From positions 1 to 18,657 of the forward strand of contig MSJI02000058.1 of NCBI GenBank assembly GCA_001931905.2: a stretch of DNA of 18,657 nt, written 5' to 3'. Position numbers and translations under genes: made by a program. Positions within the stretch are counted from its first letter, which is position 1. Every line of letters starts with the position of its first letter. Source of the stretch: Cladosporium sp. IMV 00045. Its lineage: Eukaryota > Ascomycota > Dothideomycetes > Cladosporiales > Cladosporiaceae. Of this stretch, positions 17,867 through 18,657 are shown one piece after another. Under the pieces are notes generated by a model that was not told the origin of the DNA, did not search any database, and saw only the letters and a list, made by a program, of their open reading frames with translations.

Positions 17867-18657
17867 AAGTGATAATGTGCGGCTGAGGTGGTGCGAAAGG
17901 GCAAGGATTAGGGCCGCTAGGAACAAGTCGTCGGGGGATTGCTCCGCTCCAGCCACAGGTCGGCCAGCTCTAGCGAAGCGCAGCAATGACTGAACTTGGG
18001 AAAGTTCCTGGTCGGCGTGCTACCGGGTCCTTCGGATTGCGAGAATCGGACTGGCTGGACGAGACTGCTTCCTCGCAAAAAGCCTGTTTTTGGCCCCTCA
18101 CAGTCTGGCACGCTTTTACGACCAGCCCTTAGGTGCCATGAATCTACACCCTCTGGCCTCGAGTTGTGGCGTCTCTCCGTGCCAGCAAGCAGGGGCCGCT
18201 CTTACCGAGTGAGAGCGACTCCTTCACCCCTAATTCCCACGTGTCAACGATGACAAAATGAGCACCTTGTCTAGCATACGGTGCTGACTGTCAACGCTCT
18301 AGTACAAGCATAAGGCTGGATGGGATGCTTCCAATTCATGTGCGAGCGTTGTACCATCACTACCGCTGTCCGCAAAGAGGGTAAGACGCTTGTCCGCACA
18401 TGGGGCATGGGTGATCGACCACTAGGCCAAAAGCATGCTTGGATGGAGCGAGCTACTATACTTAGCACGATTACCAAGACAGTACCACCCTGCAGACACT
18501 CTTTTGTACGGACGCGCAACTCGTCTCTCCACTCGGATAGTCGTAGGGCTGATAGGTCCGCTAGACACGTCGAGCCCTGGCATGTGTTTGTGGCGGCCTG
18601 GGGTGAGTCGGTGAAGCTGTGAGGGTGTACAGCTATCGGCAGGCCATCTGATAGGAC

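Larger units (their letters stand above)
16945..18657. other. region right of the tRNA without a supported gene
   Basis: About 1.7 kb of ordinary composition. The open frames are short, overlap each other on both strands (for example 18271-18519 minus and 18320-18622 plus) and carry no recognised motif. Two small inverted-repeat structures are listed separately. A gene continuing past the right edge cannot be excluded. Confidence 0.4.

Overview
The window looks like nuclear DNA of a filamentous ascomycete (Pezizomycotina). The evidence is short GT-AG introns of 53-67 bp, a Gal4-type Zn2Cys6 regulator, an F-box-like cysteine-rich gene, an intron-containing tRNA-Lys, and a DNA transposon decayed by RIP (repeat-induced point mutation, CpA to TpA). 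The species cannot be fixed from the sequence alone.

Layout from left to right. Positions 1-317 (minus) hold the N-terminus of a Zn2Cys6 transcription factor that runs off the left edge. Positions 729-1712 (minus) hold a two-exon gene with a zinc-ribbon-like CxxC...CxxxC N-terminus. Positions 2091-4040 are a gene-free, AT-rich, CpG-poor block. Positions 4315-6683 (minus) contain most of a CorA-like membrane protein gene. Positions 6684-10356 are a complete 3.67-kb Mutator-like element (MULE). Positions 10357-10490 (minus) carry the missing first exon of the CorA-like gene. A further gene-free stretch follows, including a second CpG-poor block at 11276-12660. A two-exon F-box-like gene lies at 13508-14720 (plus) and a tRNA-Lys(CTT) at 16818-16907 (plus). 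The rest shows no gene I can support.

The centre of the window is the main result. The MULE has 63-bp terminal inverted repeats (58/63 identical) and a perfect 9-bp target-site duplication, GTGTGGAAC. It sits inside exon 1 of the CorA-like gene, 7 bp before that exon's splice donor. Removing the element and one duplication rejoins a 47-codon exon in frame. The host gene has a second lesion, a probable one-base frameshift in a T6 run just before its first membrane segment.

The transposase keeps one continuous frame over about 2.9 kb but has roughly fifty in-frame TAA/TAG stops and no TGA. At least two of its DDE catalytic positions are altered in the RIP direction. The RIP signature is confined to the interior: the inverted repeats and host flanks are untouched.

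The most unexpected signal is a family of 23 fixed-geometry 17-bp palindromes (YTTCG-N7-CGAAR; consensus core TTCGTTTNAAACGAA) spread through the MULE in all three codon phases and into its noncoding end. I saw none elsewhere in the window. I do not recognise this feature from known fungal MULEs.
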